Assembly (NCBI RefSeq): GCF_018219815.1
Contig: NZ_JADMKU010000017.1
Location: 28,051 to 92,050 of the forward strand
Source: Thalassovita aquimarina
GTDB taxonomy: Bacteria > Pseudomonadota > Alphaproteobacteria > Rhodobacterales > Rhodobacteraceae
DNA length: 64,000 nt
Direction of reading: 5' to 3'
Each line of letters starts with the position of its first letter. Positions within the stretch are counted from its first letter, which is position 1. Shown here in pieces: positions 62,445 to 64,000 of the stretch. Made by a program: the position numbers and the translations under genes. The notes under the pieces were generated by a model. That model had not been told where the DNA came from, searched no databases, and worked only from the letters and a program-made list of their open reading frames with translations.

Positions 62445-63150
62445 CGTGATTTCAAACCGCCTCGGACTACTTGCCATCCTGTGCGGCCTTGCCTCGATTG
62501 CCTTTGTCGGTGTTGCCGTCTGGGGGTTCCGCCAGGGCGGCTGGCCGTGGCCACAATCCTATCGCGTGGCGACATGGGGCGCATGGGTGGCGCTGGCGGG
62601 ATGCCTCGCCGCGCTGGTGGGGTTGATGGTTTGGTTGCGCAACCGGAAAAGCACCGGTTTCGCAGTGTTGCTAGGGCTGGTTCTGTCGCTTCCCGTCGCG
62701 GGGATGGGCATCGCCTTCGACATGGCGGCCCGCATGACGCCGCCGATCAACGACATTTCCACCGACACGCAGGACCCGCCGGTATTCTGGTTCACCGCAA
62801 CACCCACGGACTATCCTTCCGCGAATGCGGAACCGCAAAGCGCGGCCTATCCCGGGGTTCGTCCGCTCGACCTCGACCTGACCTTCGACGACGCCTTCGG
62901 CCTCGCGCTCGCGCTGGTCGAGGAACGCGGCTGGCTGGTGCTTTCGGACGATCCCGATGAAAGTCAGATCGAGGCCATTGCGACCAGCCGTCTTTTCGGT
63001 TTCGAGGACGAGGTGGCGATCCGGGTAACCGAAACCGACAGCGGCACCCGTATAGATATGCGTTCGCGCTCGCGCCTCGGGCAGGTTGATCGAGGCGCTA
63101 ACGCCCGGCGCATTACGGCATTCATGTCCGATCTGGACGCGCGTTCCTGA
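62437..63150 (+). CDS. DUF1499 domain membrane protein
   Basis: 237 residues. Three membrane helices (about 9-31, 45-67 and 75-94) precede a DUF1499 domain (about 95-236) with PPINDISTDTQDPPVFW, DDEVAIR-like EDEVAIRVTETDSG and IDMRSRSRLGQVDRGANARRI. The domain has no known function. Its start lies within the last codons of the MFS gene. Confidence 0.9.
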   Translation: MRNVISNRLGLLAILCGLASIAFVGVAVWGFRQGGWPWPQSYRVATWGAWVALAGCLAALVGLMVWLRNRKSTGFAVLLGLVLSLPVAGMGIAFDMAARMTPPINDISTDTQDPPVFWFTATPTDYPSANAEPQSAAYPGVRPLDLDLTFDDAFGLALALVEERGWLVLSDDPDESQIEAIATSRLFGFEDEVAIRVTETDSGTRIDMRSRSRLGQVDRGANARRITAFMSDLDARS

Positions 63151-63181
63151 AACGAATCCCATTCCCAGCAAAGGAAACCCA

Positions 63182-63606
63182 ATGGACCTGAAATCCTTTC
63201 TCGTGGCGGCTTCTGTCGCCCTCGGCTCTACTGCACCCCCCTGTTCGCGCAGGACGCCGCAGTCGAGGCGATGCAGGAATATATGATGTTCTCGGACTAC
63301 GAAGCCGGGATCATCCTGCCGCAGCAGATCGACCAGACGGTTTTCGAGAGTTCCCTCTTCGTAGACACGCGCGACGCCGGCCAATTCGAAGAGGCCTCCA
63401 TCCCAGGCGCGGTGAACATCGAATGGCGCGAGGTGCTCGACCGGATCGACGAGATCCCTGAAGACCGCATGACCATCCTGTTCTGCAACACAGGCAGCCT
63501 GTCCGCACAGGCGGTCTTCGCGTTGCGTGTTGCGGGCCGGACGAATGCCCTCGTCATGCAGACCGGCTTTTCCGGTTGGCAAAAGGATGCGGCCTGGAAG
63601 CCCTAA
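63182..63606 (+). pseudogene. Periplasmic rhodanese-like protein, frameshifted
   Basis: An ATG at 63182 (AAAGGAA upstream) starts a signal peptide MDLKSFLVAASVALGSTA, but the frame is lost in a run of six C residues at 63236-63241. Adding one C would join it to the downstream frame as APPLFAQDAAVEAMQEYM. The mature domain continues as SLFVDTRDAGQFEEASIPGAVNIEW and the rhodanese loop ILFCNTGSLSAQA, with the catalytic cysteine in FCNTGS. It is the last gene of the ArsR-rhodanese operon, 31 bp after DUF1499. The shift could be a sequencing error in the homopolymer or a real loss-of-function. Confidence 0.75.
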
Positions 63607-63936
63607 CGGCGAATTGGACCGCAACAGGAGAAGGCTGTGAAATTATACGCAAATTCGCCATTGCTGAATGGTCGATCATGCAGCGTTACAGTCTCCACAA
63701 CAAACCTCGCTTTCGCAAATGGAGTGAAGGTCCGGAAAGGCACGCCGTCCCGCGGCATTGTGAGGATCGGGTGAACGGCCGGTAAAGGCCGTTCGCTCCA
63801 ATTTGCAAAGTCAGCTTCCTGCGCAAAGCCGCCGTTGGAGCATACCGTAGCGAAGGGCCGCTTCGTGCCAAAAGCGGACGTTGCACATCGGCAAAGGCTC
63901 AAGCTGATTCATGGGACTGAAACCTAGGGTCAGGAC
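63607..63936. other. Intergenic region with repeat copy and hairpin
   Basis: 330 bp. It contains a perfect 8-bp hairpin (GAACGGCC / GGCCGTTC, 63773-63794) directly followed by repeat core copy 6. Other open frames are unsupported. Confidence 0.55.
63802..63855 (+). repeat. Dispersed intergenic repeat, core copy 6
   Basis: It reads TTTGCAAAGTCAGC, TTCCTGCGCAAAGCCGCC, GTTGGAG and CGTAGCGAAGGG. The hairpin at 63773 sits just before it. Confidence 0.7.
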
Positions 63937-64000
63937 TCATAGCCAATAGATGACGGTTGCAGCGAGCGCGATTGCGGAGAGGAAGACCTTCGGGCACCTG
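63937..64000 (-). mobile_element. IS5-family (IS427-group-like) transposase, C-terminal end at window edge
   Basis: The minus strand reads RCPKVFLSAIALAATVIYWL followed by TGA at 63937-63939, the usual C-terminus of IS427-group IS5 transposases in alphaproteobacteria. The rest of the element lies beyond the window. The end of the IS is probably near 63900-63920, but its inverted repeat could not be defined from one side. Confidence 0.65.

Noticed and set aside
63236..63241. Programmed frameshift in the rhodanese gene
   Set aside because: A C6 run alone lacks the stimulatory elements known for programmed shifts, and placing one in a signal peptide would be unusual; error or decay is more likely.

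Overview
The window looks like a chromosomal segment of a GC-rich alphaproteobacterium, most likely a marine or soil member of the Rhodobacteraceae/Roseobacteraceae. This is inference from gene content: a bacterial phosphatidylcholine synthase, a DUF484-xerC pair, malonate matPQMAB-type genes, an HpsN-like sulfopropanediol dehydrogenase with an SDR, and many ABC and TRAP solute importers. No rRNA, tRNA or CRISPR array was seen.

Layout. 1-12.2 kb is mostly housekeeping: an MFS fragment, a cupin, a YeeE/YedE-type sulfur transporter, priA, a short transaldolase, DUF484, xerC, pcs, ogt, ileS and a group III truncated hemoglobin. 12.9-21.3 kb (minus strand) is one catabolic operon: a Liv-type ABC importer, a GntR/FCD regulator, an acyl-CoA dehydrogenase and an acyl-CoA synthetase, which together suggest import and CoA activation of an unknown carboxylic acid. 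21.7-30.6 kb is an electrophile/peroxide-stress and acyl-CoA zone: an old yellow enzyme, an MFS protein, and a NemR-like TetR gene overlapping ohr (TTG start), followed by an MDR reductase and an acyl-CoA synthetase, then a VOC protein divergent from a LysR regulator. 30.9-33.4 kb holds an FtsH paralogue and a DUF3775 gene. 33.9-40.4 kb is a malonate locus: TRAP importer, malonyl-CoA decarboxylase (GTG start overlapping the permease) and malonyl-CoA synthetase, divergent from a GntR regulator with a candidate operator between them.

41.4-54.9 kb is the most unusual block. Two divergent phosphotriesterase-family hydrolases are accompanied by two FGGY kinases, a RidA protein, a creatininase-family hydrolase, an RpiR regulator, a ribose-type ABC importer, a KDPG/KDPGal-type aldolase and a TIM-barrel/cupin fusion. 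Two near-identical 19-bp sites (44220 and 46936) could tie it into one RpiR regulon. The block ends abruptly in a truncated gene tail that abuts a decayed phage-type integrase. No known pathway matches the full set; ring-opening of a sugar lactone or related cyclic compound, phosphorylation and aldol cleavage is the best guess.

55.3-64 kb holds the SDR-hpsN pair, a glycine-zipper envelope protein, and an ArsR-rhodanese fusion regulator divergent from a fatty-acid-hydroxylase/MFS/DUF1499/rhodanese operon, with a perfect 9-bp-arm inverted repeat between them. The last rhodanese gene is frameshifted in a C6 run. The window ends inside an IS5-type transposase.

Intergenic DNA from 24 kb onward is seeded with a dispersed repeat family (about 54-bp core, at least six copies), a 57-bp exact repeat pair, and a 287-bp element with inverted ends. 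Together with the IS110, integrase and IS5 remnants, these mark accessory DNA.
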